Shown here in pieces: positions 46,402 through 56,185 of a stretch of DNA of 64,000 bases; within the stretch, counting starts at the first letter, position 1, and every line of letters begins with the position of its first letter. The notes beneath the pieces were generated by a model that ran no database searches, was not told where the DNA came from, and saw only the letters and a program-made list of their open reading frames with translations. The translations under genes were made by a program, and so were the position numbers. The stretch lies in IMG/VR virus record IMGVR_UViG_3300033146_004404, positions 64,001 through 128,000 of that record; one strand, 5' to 3'. This stretch comes from a virus.

Positions 46402-47635
46402 TACTTATCTCCAATGAATTCATCGTCGCACTTATTTTATTCTTAATGTTAAACTTCTTCAAACTCTTTATCTTATCATTAGATAGAACTTTAAAGTTAT
46501 TATCAACGCATGACTGTAATATAGAGTCTAAATTCTTTAGTATATAAGAATAAAAGCTCTTGTAATATCCACATATTAAGACTTGATCTATTCCATGTTT
46601 TTTGTGTTTAGAATAATAAAATGCGTCACATCCATGTGAACAAATATAACTCGCATAACATGTATCACATCCTGTTTCTTTATATGTCTTATCAGTAATC
46701 TTTCCTTTTTCTATAACTTTCTTTAATTGATATAATCCAAGGAAATCATAATCTAATGCATTCATCATATAAATTTCAGGAAAGCTTTCGCTGTGTCTAT
46801 CACAGTAATTAATTGTTCCGTTAGGTTCAATTCCTATCATAGATATGCCTGTGCCACACCATCTACTATCACATCCAGACTTTGAAGTTGTTTCATGTTC
46901 TGTTAATATATCTATTAGAGTTGACATAAGTAATGCTTGTATAGAACTATCTTTTGGCTTAATTCCTTCTATAAGATTATCTATTTCAGGCTTAGCTACT
47001 AATTCAAAAAACTCTTTTCCTGTTAGCTCAATCTTACTCTCTGCGTCTATCATCTCTTCTACAAAGTTTATCTTGTAGCTTCCTGATATTTTATCCATAT
47101 ATCTTTTCGTTGTTTCTATCTTATCGACATTGTCTTTAGTAGCAATTCCTATAAATCCAAAGTCTACTTTGCTATCTTCTAATAAGGTAAACTTCTCTTC
47201 GAAGAATTCTTGAGAAAAACTACATCTAGCGTTATTAGCTCCATCTATTCCATCAAATGATACTCCTATCTTCACATCAAATTTCTGTAATACTTTAGCT
47301 ATATCATCTGTTAATAATGTTATATTTGATTGACAACCAAAATTATAATTAAGATTGTTCTTGTCAAATACATTCTTCGCATAGTCTAATCTTTTATATA
47401 ACTCTTTTTCTCCTAGTAATAAAACTTCACCGCCGTGGAGAATGAAAGATAATTCTTCATTCTCTTTGCCGCTTACTACTCTCTGCTCTGCTATTCTATC
47501 TGTAATCTTTCTATATAATTCAAAGGATATAAGTTTCCCTTTATCTTCTTCTTTGTCCTTCATAAAACAATAAGAACAATTAAGATTACAATCTTTTGTC
47601 ATCCTGAATATTATTAAGTTAGTAAATCTAAACAT
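46391..47635 (-). CDS. radical SAM/SPASM enzyme G
   Basis: 414 residues, paralogue of C and E. CNLNCSYC at 16-23; the usual GGEP is HGGEV here; C-terminal CGTGISMIGIEPNGT and CDTCYASYICSHGCDAF. The SAM-site proline is often conserved, so this variant is worth noting, though activity is still likely. The start overlaps the end of enzyme H by 8 bases. Confidence 0.95.
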   Translation of the reverse strand: MFRFTNLIIFRMTKDCNLNCSYCFMKDKEEDKGKLISFELYRKITDRIAEQRVVSGKENEELSFILHGGEVLLLGEKELYKRLDYAKNVFDKNNLNYNFGCQSNITLLTDDIAKVLQKFDVKIGVSFDGIDGANNARCSFSQEFFEEKFTLLEDSKVDFGFIGIATKDNVDKIETTKRYMDKISGSYKINFVEEMIDAESKIELTGKEFFELVAKPEIDNLIEGIKPKDSSIQALLMSTLIDILTEHETTSKSGCDSRWCGTGISMIGIEPNGTINYCDRHSESFPEIYMMNALDYDFLGLYQLKKVIEKGKITDKTYKETGCDTCYASYICSHGCDAFYYSKHKKHGIDQVLICGYYKSFYSYILKNLDSILQSCVDNNFKVLSNDKIKSLKKFNIKNKISATMNSLEISSDM

Positions 47636-48755
47636 ATATTTCCTTCACTTTTTCTAATGACTTGTAAAAGTTTTTAGCGCACTCTATACATAAATTTTCT
47701 TTAGAACTCACGTCCCAATTAGGAATGTATTCCCAATCCCATTCATTTCTTAGTCTATGCACTTCCATAGAGAAATTAATATTAGTTTGTATGTCTTCTA
47801 TTTCACTGTGACATTTAGTACAAGTCTTTTTATTTGCACTCTTTATAGGATATAAGTCTAACTTTTTAAAGTATTCAGCGTATTCTTTCCATACTCCAGC
47901 ACATCTATCATTAAATAAACATTCTATGCACTTATTAGACTTTACTTTCTCATTTAAATCATTAGAATTATAATCCTCACATATTCCATCAGCATCAAAA
48001 TTACCATTTCCTTTATTAGCAGGATCAAATCCTTTTCTATCACAACTATTCAATAAAACACTCATGTCTGAGTTTAGTACAATGTCTTGATAAGGATATA
48101 AATAACATATAGGTATTGCTTCAGTCTGGATTAAGTGAGCATAGTTCTTCAAGATGTCTTTGAGAATCGGTTCTAGCTCAGTTAACGAGCATAATACCAT
48201 ATCTCTATTATTCCATGCTTCTCCATTAGGATGAGGGTAAGTCATATTCATTTTTATCCCAGGAGATATTTTCTGTATGTAATCATAAGTCTCTTTTAAA
48301 TAAGGAGCATTCAATCTACTAATAACAGTCTGTGTAGTGCAATCAACATTATACTTCAACAGATTAATAAATCCCTTAATCGTTTTTATCCACATTCCTT
48401 CTTGTCTTACAATCTTATCATGGACATCTTCTCTATGAGAATGTATCGCTATCAATACAGAATCGAGATATTCACTACACTCTTTGGTGAATTGTTCGTT
48501 ATGGAACATAGCACCATTAGTCTGTAAGGAAGTCTTGTGTCCTGTATCTTTAGCGTATTTAAGAAGCTCTATAAAATCTTTTCTTATAGTTGCTTCTCCA
48601 CCTGTAAACCCTACAGAATTATCCAAAGGGATCTTATCTATAACTCTCTTAACTTCATCTGTAGTTAAATCATTTGTATCTCTCTTGTCCGCTACTACAC
48701 AGTGGATACAATCGTTATTACACTTGAATCCTACTTTTAAATCAAATCTACTCAT
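47628..48755 (-). CDS. radical SAM enzyme H fused to CxxC-CxxC domain
   Basis: 375 residues. CNNDCIHC at 12-19, FTGGEATIR, internal cysteines (CEDYN, CIECLFNDRC) and then a C-terminal module with Cys312, Cys315, Cys356 and Cys359. That module matches the free mini-proteins in cysteine spacing and in the following FYKSL-type helix. The fusion indicates the mini-proteins work with radical SAM enzymes. First enzyme of the cluster, directly downstream of a fibre-tip-like gene. Confidence 0.94.
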   Translation of the reverse strand: MSRFDLKVGFKCNNDCIHCVVADKRDTNDLTTDEVKRVIDKIPLDNSVGFTGGEATIRKDFIELLKYAKDTGHKTSLQTNGAMFHNEQFTKECSEYLDSVLIAIHSHREDVHDKIVRQEGMWIKTIKGFINLLKYNVDCTTQTVISRLNAPYLKETYDYIQKISPGIKMNMTYPHPNGEAWNNRDMVLCSLTELEPILKDILKNYAHLIQTEAIPICYLYPYQDIVLNSDMSVLLNSCDRKGFDPANKGNGNFDADGICEDYNSNDLNEKVKSNKCIECLFNDRCAGVWKEYAEYFKKLDLYPIKSANKKTCTKCHSEIEDIQTNINFSMEVHRLRNEWDWEYIPNWDVSSKENLCIECAKNFYKSLEKVKEIYV

Positions 48756-48762
48756 AACCTAT

Positions 48763-49233
48763 TTATGTCATCATAATGAACATCGCAATCCGCTGCTCGC
48801 TTTTATCAAATTTACTAACAAGCGCTTTTCCCACCACTCGCCCAAAACCTATGTCATACCACCGTTTAACGGTGCATAGACCGTTCTTGCCTGCGATAAG
48901 GAGATCTCCTACTTTACAAGGTTCTGCTATCCTTACATTTACTCTACCTGCTAGCCCTATAGGAACCTTGTGACTCATATTGTCACTGCCTAGTACCATA
49001 CCATAGGTGTCACTATAGACACCTATAACTTTCCTATCTCCACGCTTAGTGCAACGTGTAGCGCCATTTGCGCCTTGAACGATGACATCGCCTGGAATCA
49101 TCAATCGATTATCGAGATTGACTGGAAAGAATTCAGCATAATCATTCCACATCGCACCATAAACTCTATTAGCGGTTAGAGCACCACCTACAATCAAATT
49201 ACCATAAACTGAACTATTACCTAAGACAGCCAT
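48763..49233 (-). CDS. fibre-tip protein, peptidase G2-like
   Basis: 156-residue protein with WNDYAEFFP and a following beta-rich segment (PGDVIV...GVYSDTYG...KVPIGLAGRV) that resembles the peptidase G2/IMC-type C-terminal domain of phage fibres and side tails. Its base composition is more GC-rich than its neighbours, suggesting separate acquisition. Lies between LamG fibre genes and the radical SAM cluster. Confidence 0.6.
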   Translation of the reverse strand: MAVLGNSSVYGNLIVGGALTANRVYGAMWNDYAEFFPVNLDNRLMIPGDVIVQGANGATRCTKRGDRKVIGVYSDTYGMVLGSDNMSHKVPIGLAGRVNVRIAEPCKVGDLLIAGKNGLCTVKRWYDIGFGRVVGKALVSKFDKSEQRIAMFIMMT

Positions 49234-49234
49234 A

Positions 49235-51430
49235 TTATTCCTCCATTAATTCCCCAGCGAGGAAGATACCGTGTTTTGATATCTCCATAGCCTTGGGAAT
49301 ACTATTGTGCATTATGTCCAAATTATCTTCTAGTGAGATATACCTATCATAAATTCTTACATCATCTAAAAATCCATCAATCATTCTTGTGAAATATTGT
49401 GTGGTTAATGTAGGCTCCATTATATCTTCTTCTTTACTAGCAGCTTCTACTAGAAGATTTCCATCATGATAGATAGCCATAACTCCACTCCCAACATGTT
49501 TAGTGAAAGTCCAATGATGCCATGTATTTAATTGATTAGTTGTAGGATGGACAGCACTAACAGAATCAGATAATGAAATACCATCTGTTCCGCAAGTCCA
49601 TATTACATTACCGAAGTCACTAAACTTTATACCTGTATTGTCAAAACCATTAGTTGAAGTTTCAAATGCAAAAGAAGTTGTAGATGACAATGAACTGAAT
49701 TTTGCCCATAATGATATAGTTAATCCATCTACATAAGAAGGTATCAGTTCAACATCATCAGCAGCAAGATATTCTGTATCACTGAATGACTGAAGTGCTT
49801 TGTTAAATATTCCAGTTGTAAATCCCATACCTTGACCTGTAGAATCTATATTAGATACTCTACCCATCTCATCATTTAAGTTTGAGTTATCGAAATGCCA
49901 ATAAGAAATTAAACCTCTTGAAGTTACCCCCATTGGTTTTCTTCCGTAGTTTAGTTTAGCTGTAAGATCTGTCTTAATACCTTTATATAATCTTACGTCG
50001 GAGATATAACCATCGAAAGCAACTTCAGGATCTGTTATGTCATCAGACCCTATACTGAAAGAACCTGTCTCAGTCTTATAAGTTCCATCCCATTGATCGT
50101 TCTCATTATCTAATTCTCCATTAAGATATATTTGCATTACTCCATCTTGAGAGTTAAATATACATAACAGATGATGCCAATAATTTAATTGAATAGCGTT
50201 ATTAGAATACAGAGCAGTAGTATCACCTATTACATCATTATTTCTCATAAGAACATTTCCTGTATTTGCTACAACAATAGAGAATCCACTACTATTATAA
50301 TTACCTCCAAACATCTGTCCACTAGAAGTAATTGATCTGCAATAAAACCAAAGAGATACTGTATAAGAATATTTCAGGAAGTTTCTAAATCCTGATAAAC
50401 GAATTATTTCTTCTGCTGGATCTCCGCCAAACTCAACTGCAGATTTTCCTGTAATACTTTTAACTCTATTTAAATTAGTAGCAACTCCAAGAGCTGTTTC
50501 TGTACCATGAACTCCATTACCTGAATAATCCTTTGAGTCTTTATCAAGAGGCCAATAACCTATTATGTTTTCCATATCGCCTAATTCAGAGAACTGAGTG
50601 CATTCAATTTTGTTTTGTTGAAAAGATGGTGTTGTAACATATTCTATATCAGATACTTCTTCTAGTTCTGCATCGAGATGAGACTTGTTACCGCCTGAAT
50701 AAGTTGATCTATCATCGAATGTTGTTGAATCGTATCCATCTAATAATTCTTGTATAGAAGGTTCAGTACCATCCATTTTATCGAATCTAGGATAAACCAT
50801 CCATTGACGTTCTGAGGTATGGGTTGTATAATATAAATAACATCTATGATGTGAATATTCTATTGTAGAATTCCATATCCAGTCATGAACTATAGAATTA
50901 GTACTATATCTTCCATGCCTTGTGTAGATACCAGTGTCAAAATGCTCATCCCCTCCGGTACTTGTTCCTTCTTGCCATACATGGCCAACGAACAGATACC
51001 ATTCCTCGGGTTCTATTTTTGGATCACCACCATAGAAGTATGGGTTAGTAGAATTAGCACCATCGAACTTTCTTATAATACTAATGTTAGTATTGATATG
51101 GTCATATCCGTGAGTGCCGACATAAAAATTACCTAGACCTATAACGCTCTTTTTTACCCAAACAGAGAATCTATACATACTTTCTCTGTCGATAGGGAAA
51201 TTACTTCCATTCCATCCGCCATCAGAATTTGAAACAGCATCAGGTCTACATTCCCATAGAGGAACTTCTTTATCCCATGGATCTAATCCTAGAACTATAG
51301 CGTTTTCAGCAGTAGCTCCATTCATTGGAAATTCAGGTTGAGATCCAGTAGTTCCAGCAACCCATGTTTGATAATTTATTATATTTGAAGTAGGTCTATA
51401 AATATCTTTTGTTTCTTTTAATTCAACCAT
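49235..51430 (-). CDS. LamG-domain fibre-like protein, 731 aa
   Basis: N-terminal sugar-binding-like region, then two concanavalin-like LamG sandwiches (about residues 290-495 and 510-725), each with IGYWPLD/ISYWHFD entry strands and YISDVRLYKG / FLDDVRIYDR ends. LamG domains bind carbohydrates, fitting host-surface attachment. No signal peptide. Its start overlaps the upstream LamG gene by 13 bases, and its end is 2 bases before the next gene's start. Confidence 0.8.
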   Translation of the reverse strand: MVELKETKDIYRPTSNIINYQTWVAGTTGSQPEFPMNGATAENAIVLGLDPWDKEVPLWECRPDAVSNSDGGWNGSNFPIDRESMYRFSVWVKKSVIGLGNFYVGTHGYDHINTNISIIRKFDGANSTNPYFYGGDPKIEPEEWYLFVGHVWQEGTSTGGDEHFDTGIYTRHGRYSTNSIVHDWIWNSTIEYSHHRCYLYYTTHTSERQWMVYPRFDKMDGTEPSIQELLDGYDSTTFDDRSTYSGGNKSHLDAELEEVSDIEYVTTPSFQQNKIECTQFSELGDMENIIGYWPLDKDSKDYSGNGVHGTETALGVATNLNRVKSITGKSAVEFGGDPAEEIIRLSGFRNFLKYSYTVSLWFYCRSITSSGQMFGGNYNSSGFSIVVANTGNVLMRNNDVIGDTTALYSNNAIQLNYWHHLLCIFNSQDGVMQIYLNGELDNENDQWDGTYKTETGSFSIGSDDITDPEVAFDGYISDVRLYKGIKTDLTAKLNYGRKPMGVTSRGLISYWHFDNSNLNDEMGRVSNIDSTGQGMGFTTGIFNKALQSFSDTEYLAADDVELIPSYVDGLTISLWAKFSSLSSTTSFAFETSTNGFDNTGIKFSDFGNVIWTCGTDGISLSDSVSAVHPTTNQLNTWHHWTFTKHVGSGVMAIYHDGNLLVEAASKEEDIMEPTLTTQYFTRMIDGFLDDVRIYDRYISLEDNLDIMHNSIPKAMEISKHGIFLAGELMEE

Positions 51431-53763
51431 AAGTTACCGCCATTGTCTAATGAATATTTAGTAGCAAAAAGAGCCTTAACGTTTGTAGCGGACAATTCAC
51501 TTTGAAAAAACCTAACATCTTTAAGAGATCCATTTAAAAATCCAGAACTTGATCCATCACTTCCCATATACATATCTGAAGATATAGAACTTATTAAAGC
51601 ATTTGAATTAGTTGTCGAGCTACTCAATTCACCGTCTATATAAAATTTAGTTAAAGCAGATTCACTAACTGTGACAGTTACATGGTGCCATTCCAATGAG
51701 TCGAACCCTGCTGTACTTCTTACTGCTCCTGCGGCGCCTACTCTAATTAAATTAACTGATTCGGCTCCAGTTGTTTCTATACTAAACTTAAGGCCATTAG
51801 TTGATATATTAGAAAGTATATATTGCCCTGATGCACCTACTCCTGCAGAATCTTCTTCAAGATAAACCCAAGCAGCCATAGTGTAATCTCTTCCACCTAT
51901 GAAAGAGTACTCTTTCATTTTTAATGCTTGAGTACCATCAAAATTAAGGATATGATTAATGTTATCATAATTAGGAAGAGGATCTATGTCTGTAGTTAGA
52001 CTTCTAAATTTAACATCGTATAAACAACACTTTCCTGCTCCGTTCCCTCCATGGGAATGATTTGAAGTCGTTACCCACCAAGTAGCTCCTGCAGAATGCT
52101 CACCAGTATAAGTCTGTATTAATGATCCATTTTGATAAAAGAAAGTATCAGTTCCTGCTACTTTCACTTTAAATGTTGTTGGTGTAGTATGTACCCAAGT
52201 CGATGAAACAGTAGATGAATTAGCTGCATTGTAAGTATATACATTATTATTTGTATGTATATAAATTTTATGTAGGATATTTCCATAGCTATATCCTACA
52301 TCATTAGTTGTATCAAGACCTAACATATCAAGACCAAATCCAGAATCAAACACTGCAGTAAACTCAAGCTCACAATCTCCAGTAATTGAATACTTAGAAA
52401 CTATTCCTGAGTCCCACGAATTAGTCCTTCTTGTTTTATAGAACTTACCTACGTCCCACGTCATACCATATGTTCGGGTTGGATCTATTTCAAGTAGATC
52501 ATTATCTGGAACAAGAGATATATTATGATTTCCTGTAGAATCTGCTAAATGATAGTTTTCATTGAAGTTATTGTAACCTATAGTTGAAGTTCCAAACTTT
52601 CTTCTTTCTAATTTCATATCAGCAAAAACAAAGGAAACATAATCACGAAGAGAATTTACACCACAGGTATAACTGCCGTAATGGGTTTCTACCCATGTGT
52701 ATATACAATGTACTTGATACCAACTATCACCTAGATCTATTGCTGAAGTCTTTGTTAAACTATGTCTAAGAGAGCCGTTGTCAGTTATCCACCAACCTAT
52801 ATAAAAATCAGATAATGTTCCAGCTACAAGTTTTACTTTAAAACTCCAAGTCCAAGTTTCTCCTGCGATAAAAGGAGGTTTAAGACCACTATAATAGAGA
52901 TTAAAATCTCCATTAGTTCCATCGCCTCTCTCTAATAATACACCTTTACCATACTTAGTATCTCTTAAAGAAGAAGTAACAGCTGCACCACCAATACCCC
53001 AATTTTCCATACCATCTTCGAAGTTACCATTTACTAAATAATTAACTGTAGCTTCAGCTGTTGGAGTTTGCATAGAGTAATTGAATACTTCTTTCTTTGT
53101 TAGTTCTATGAATTGTTTATATGAAAGAGTTCCATCATAAACTCTTACATTTTGAAACTCACCTGTTCTCCAAGCATCGGTATCCCATCCATAACCACCA
53201 ATAGTTATATTATTTGCAAAAGGATATAAGTTAGTATCCCAGTCAACACCCTTACTTATTTCTTGATATCCTGATTCTTTAAAGAATCCTCTAAGTGTAA
53301 TTATATTATTATTGCATGATACTTCAATTAATTGCCAGTTCTGATAATCAGTTACTGTCAAATCTTCACTGAAATACATAGAAGGAGTAGATACTTTGTT
53401 TTGATAAAAAGTCAAACAAAACCTTGGAGTGGATGAGTTAGTTTGGTGACCGAACGTAATACTTGTTTGGTTATCTATATAGTAATTACCAAGTTCTAAG
53501 AAGTGATGTCTTGCTGATGTAGATACTATATTATCATAAGGAGGTTTTATCCAGAAGACAAAACTCCAATTATTATTATTTAAGTTTAAATCAAATCCAG
53601 TAGGAACTATTTTATAAGCTCCACCAGTTTCATTAACTTCATAAGCATTACAAGTAATTCCTTCTGCTGAAGAAGATAAACTTAAGTTTGAGGAAGAAGG
53701 AGATGCATCTCTTATTTGAGTATTTTCATTAGGAATTATTATATCTATTAGTGAAGCCATCAT
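51418..53763 (-). CDS. LamG-domain fibre-like protein, 781 aa
   Basis: Contains LamG-type domains at about residues 40-215 (ending FQNVRVYDG) and 635-770 (ending LKDVRFF), with carbohydrate-binding-like beta domains between. It shares arrangement with the 731-residue neighbour but is not a simple duplicate. AAAGGA precedes ATGATG at the start. Likely a tail fibre or tip protein that reads surface glycans. Confidence 0.8.
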   Translation of the reverse strand: MMASLIDIIIPNENTQIRDASPSSSNLSLSSSAEGITCNAYEVNETGGAYKIVPTGFDLNLNNNNWSFVFWIKPPYDNIVSTSARHHFLELGNYYIDNQTSITFGHQTNSSTPRFCLTFYQNKVSTPSMYFSEDLTVTDYQNWQLIEVSCNNNIITLRGFFKESGYQEISKGVDWDTNLYPFANNITIGGYGWDTDAWRTGEFQNVRVYDGTLSYKQFIELTKKEVFNYSMQTPTAEATVNYLVNGNFEDGMENWGIGGAAVTSSLRDTKYGKGVLLERGDGTNGDFNLYYSGLKPPFIAGETWTWSFKVKLVAGTLSDFYIGWWITDNGSLRHSLTKTSAIDLGDSWYQVHCIYTWVETHYGSYTCGVNSLRDYVSFVFADMKLERRKFGTSTIGYNNFNENYHLADSTGNHNISLVPDNDLLEIDPTRTYGMTWDVGKFYKTRRTNSWDSGIVSKYSITGDCELEFTAVFDSGFGLDMLGLDTTNDVGYSYGNILHKIYIHTNNNVYTYNAANSSTVSSTWVHTTPTTFKVKVAGTDTFFYQNGSLIQTYTGEHSAGATWWVTTSNHSHGGNGAGKCCLYDVKFRSLTTDIDPLPNYDNINHILNFDGTQALKMKEYSFIGGRDYTMAAWVYLEEDSAGVGASGQYILSNISTNGLKFSIETTGAESVNLIRVGAAGAVRSTAGFDSLEWHHVTVTVSESALTKFYIDGELSSSTTNSNALISSISSDMYMGSDGSSSGFLNGSLKDVRFFQSELSATNVKALFATKYSLDNGGNLWLN

Positions 53764-53770
53764 TCATCCT

Positions 53771-55195
53771 TTAAACGAAGATAAAGTCAAGCGATTTTGT
53801 TGTTGAGTTATACTCTATTTCAAAGTGGTTATCTTCATCTGCTGTTTTGCTATATATGGTCTTTCCTTTAAAAGTAGATTGAGTATTAACTGTTAAGTTG
53901 TCTGTAGTAATGTCAGCTACATTAATCGAGTCAATTGTGAATGTTCCATTTACAGTTAAGTCTTCTACTGTAACTAATACAGAGAATGTTGCTGAAGGAA
54001 CTGTGATCGTATCAGTTACATCATCATATTCAAATCCAGCCTCTGTTTTCATTAACAGATTAGTTCCATCCCAAAAAGCAATCCCTTTATTAGTGGGAGT
54101 AGCTTCTCTAGTAGCTACTGTCTGCAGTGAACCTTCTTCACCTATCATAAATGAATCAGTTGCTTCATCAAATATAAATTGATAATCAGGCAACAGTCCT
54201 CTGTCAACAGAGATACCAGCCGAGCCGGCTGTTACTCCAGAGACATCACTGAGGTTGTCGCCAAGGTTATTAATTATTAGGATGTTATCTTCTATCAATA
54301 CAGTTTCTGTATTAGCTATTATTTGTGTACCATTAACTGTTAGGTTTCCACCTACAATTAAGTCACCGTTAAATAGTTCTGTCTCTGCAGAATAAACGTG
54401 AGTATTATCTATACCAGATATATCAAGATCTAGATCAGTTATTTCGAATTGATTTATTTTAAAATGTCCTGCATGATCTGTCACTAGATTTATTATACCT
54501 ACTGAATTTAATGCCCAATAATAAACTCCAGTTTCTGTGACCTCTACAGTGCGCTCTAGATCGATCTTTGTTAAATCGTCTCCAATTGCATCTTCAAACA
54601 TTTTTGTCAGTGAGGGAGTTGTATACATCGCATGAAGCAATTCTACGCCTGTTGGATAACCAAGAGCTGTATCGTCATCATAATCAGTACCATTAGTATA
54701 TTCATAGATTTCCATATGATCATTAACAATTTTATGGATCTTTCCTTTGAAAGTATCTGTCACATAAGAGAACTTAATGTCTATAAACTCGTTATCAACT
54801 TCTGATGCTTGTATGTCAAGAATCTTATTTAGTTCTTGTACGCAAAGTTCGGTTGCTGGTTTATTACAATTAGCATATCCATTGAATGAAGCTATACCAG
54901 GAGTACATCTGGCATAATGTCTTGTTATATTATTTATGGTAAGGGAGACATAATCATCAGTAGTCATATCGAATTCATTACTGAAAGATGTTTGCATTAC
55001 ACCGCCGGCCCAGAACTTATCAACATTAATGCTTTCAAGCAGAGAGAGCATTTCTATATTGTCATTGAATATGTTTTTAATAGCGAGTGTATTATCTCCA
55101 TATTCAAGATACTGAGTTAGTCCATTGTATGTGTCTCTTTTATCCCAGTATTCTGAGTTGGCAACTGTGTCACCTTTACCAAAAACTTTAATCAT
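53771..55195 (-). CDS. fibre-like structural protein, 474 aa, paralogue of 30984-33758
   Basis: N-terminal MIKVFGKGDTV and TYNGLTQYLEYG and the central GNLTVNGTQ...IEDNILIIN...AGISVDRG segment match the 924-residue protein. It is shorter, ending in repeated TVNGTF/TVNTQS beta strands. The two paralogues bracket the whole radical SAM and LamG region. Probably a connector to which fibres attach, or a fibre itself. Confidence 0.75.
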   Translation of the reverse strand: MIKVFGKGDTVANSEYWDKRDTYNGLTQYLEYGDNTLAIKNIFNDNIEMLSLLESINVDKFWAGGVMQTSFSNEFDMTTDDYVSLTINNITRHYARCTPGIASFNGYANCNKPATELCVQELNKILDIQASEVDNEFIDIKFSYVTDTFKGKIHKIVNDHMEIYEYTNGTDYDDDTALGYPTGVELLHAMYTTPSLTKMFEDAIGDDLTKIDLERTVEVTETGVYYWALNSVGIINLVTDHAGHFKINQFEITDLDLDISGIDNTHVYSAETELFNGDLIVGGNLTVNGTQIIANTETVLIEDNILIINNLGDNLSDVSGVTAGSAGISVDRGLLPDYQFIFDEATDSFMIGEEGSLQTVATREATPTNKGIAFWDGTNLLMKTEAGFEYDDVTDTITVPSATFSVLVTVEDLTVNGTFTIDSINVADITTDNLTVNTQSTFKGKTIYSKTADEDNHFEIEYNSTTKSLDFIFV

Positions 55196-55209
55196 TACTT
55201 ATCCTTTTA

Positions 55210-55760
55210 TTATCTTGGTTCTACTTCATCAAACTTTTTCTTACTTAAATCAAGTAGAACTCTCTTAGCAGGTCTTGAATATTTATGTTTCTTGTATCCA
55301 AAGCCTAGTTTCCTTTCCTTAGAAACTTCCCTTCCTGCAATTGCTGCAGCAATTGCAGGACCTCCAAGTATAGGATTTAGTGCAGTTGCAGCAACTGCAC
55401 TAGCTACTAATGCAGTAGTTGTTTTTGTTTTATTCTTTTTGATTTTTTCTGCATCTTTCAGTATGTCTTCATATTTTTCTTGTAGGTCTGCATATGCAGC
55501 TTTAGCTTCAGCTTTAGAAAACACTTTTCTAGCTTTGGTTTCAGCTTTATTAAAAGCTACTTCTATAGTTTTTAATCTAGAAGGTAAGCTTTTAATTATT
55601 TTAAGAACTTCCTTATCTTTTTTCGATAAACTATCCTCTCCGTATTTTCAAACGCATCTATTCTAGCTCTTAAATCCTTAACCATGTGCGAAATTTTGCT
55701 GCCTTCATTTGCTTCATTGATATAAGCTGCTTTTCCCAGTACTTTGTCTTTCCAATTCAT
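55210..55760 (-). pseudogene. frameshifted Ala/Lys-rich small protein, two overlapping frames
   Basis: A gene starts at ATG 55760 (AAGGAG 7 bases upstream) and encodes MNWKDKVLGKAAYINE..., but this frame stops at 55596. The continuation lies in another frame, open from about 55645 to the stop at 55210, ending RVLLDLSKKKFDEVEPR. One missing A in the run at 55645-55648 (T run on plus) would join them into about 183 residues. The N-terminus ends in INE/A, the prohead cleavage rule. Could be a real mutation, a sequencing slip or a programmed frameshift. Confidence 0.7.
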
Positions 55761-55771
55761 TACCATTCTCC

Positions 55772-56185
55772 TTAAAAATTATCTTTATCTTGTTGTATTA
55801 ATTTATTATAGTTTGTTTTATGCCAAAAGACTTTCTGTTTATGTTTTATATTATGTATATGCTGTCGTTGATATCTTCTAACAAACTTAGCAACTTCAGG
55901 ATAGAAGTATTTCATTCTCTTCCATTTTTCTTGTTTATTAGCAGATAGAAGTCTAGCGAATCCATCTATATCATCTATTGCTGATGCAGCGTACTTTTTG
56001 TTCTTAAAATAATTAAGATTGAATCCAAGAAGATCTTCTCTTTGCCCATAGGTCTTTTGACCTTTTTGGCCTGGATATGAGAAGTCTAGAACTTTCACTA
56101 CAGGATGAGGATCTTCCTTAAAGTTTGAATATTTGAACTTAACCATATTAAGATCTTCTTTTAATAGTACGTCCTTTAACTTCAT
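55772..56185 (-). CDS. basic protein, possible internal head protein, 137 aa
   Basis: 137 residues beginning MKLKDVLLKE, akin to the capsid-targeting-like N-termini elsewhere in the window. A central DLLGFNLNYFKNKKYA..DDIDGFARLL segment and a C-terminal basic tail (RRYQRQHI, KHKQK) resemble uncharacterised T4-type myovirus proteins. Possibly packaged in the head. No enzymatic motif. Confidence 0.65.
   Translation of the reverse strand: MKLKDVLLKEDLNMVKFKYSNFKEDPHPVVKVLDFSYPGQKGQKTYGQREDLLGFNLNYFKNKKYAASAIDDIDGFARLLSANKQEKWKRMKYFYPEVAKFVRRYQRQHIHNIKHKQKVFWHKTNYNKLIQQDKDNF

Noticed and set aside
37164-55195. Diversity-generating retroelement near the fibre genes
   Set aside because: No reverse transcriptase gene or template/variable repeat pair was found.
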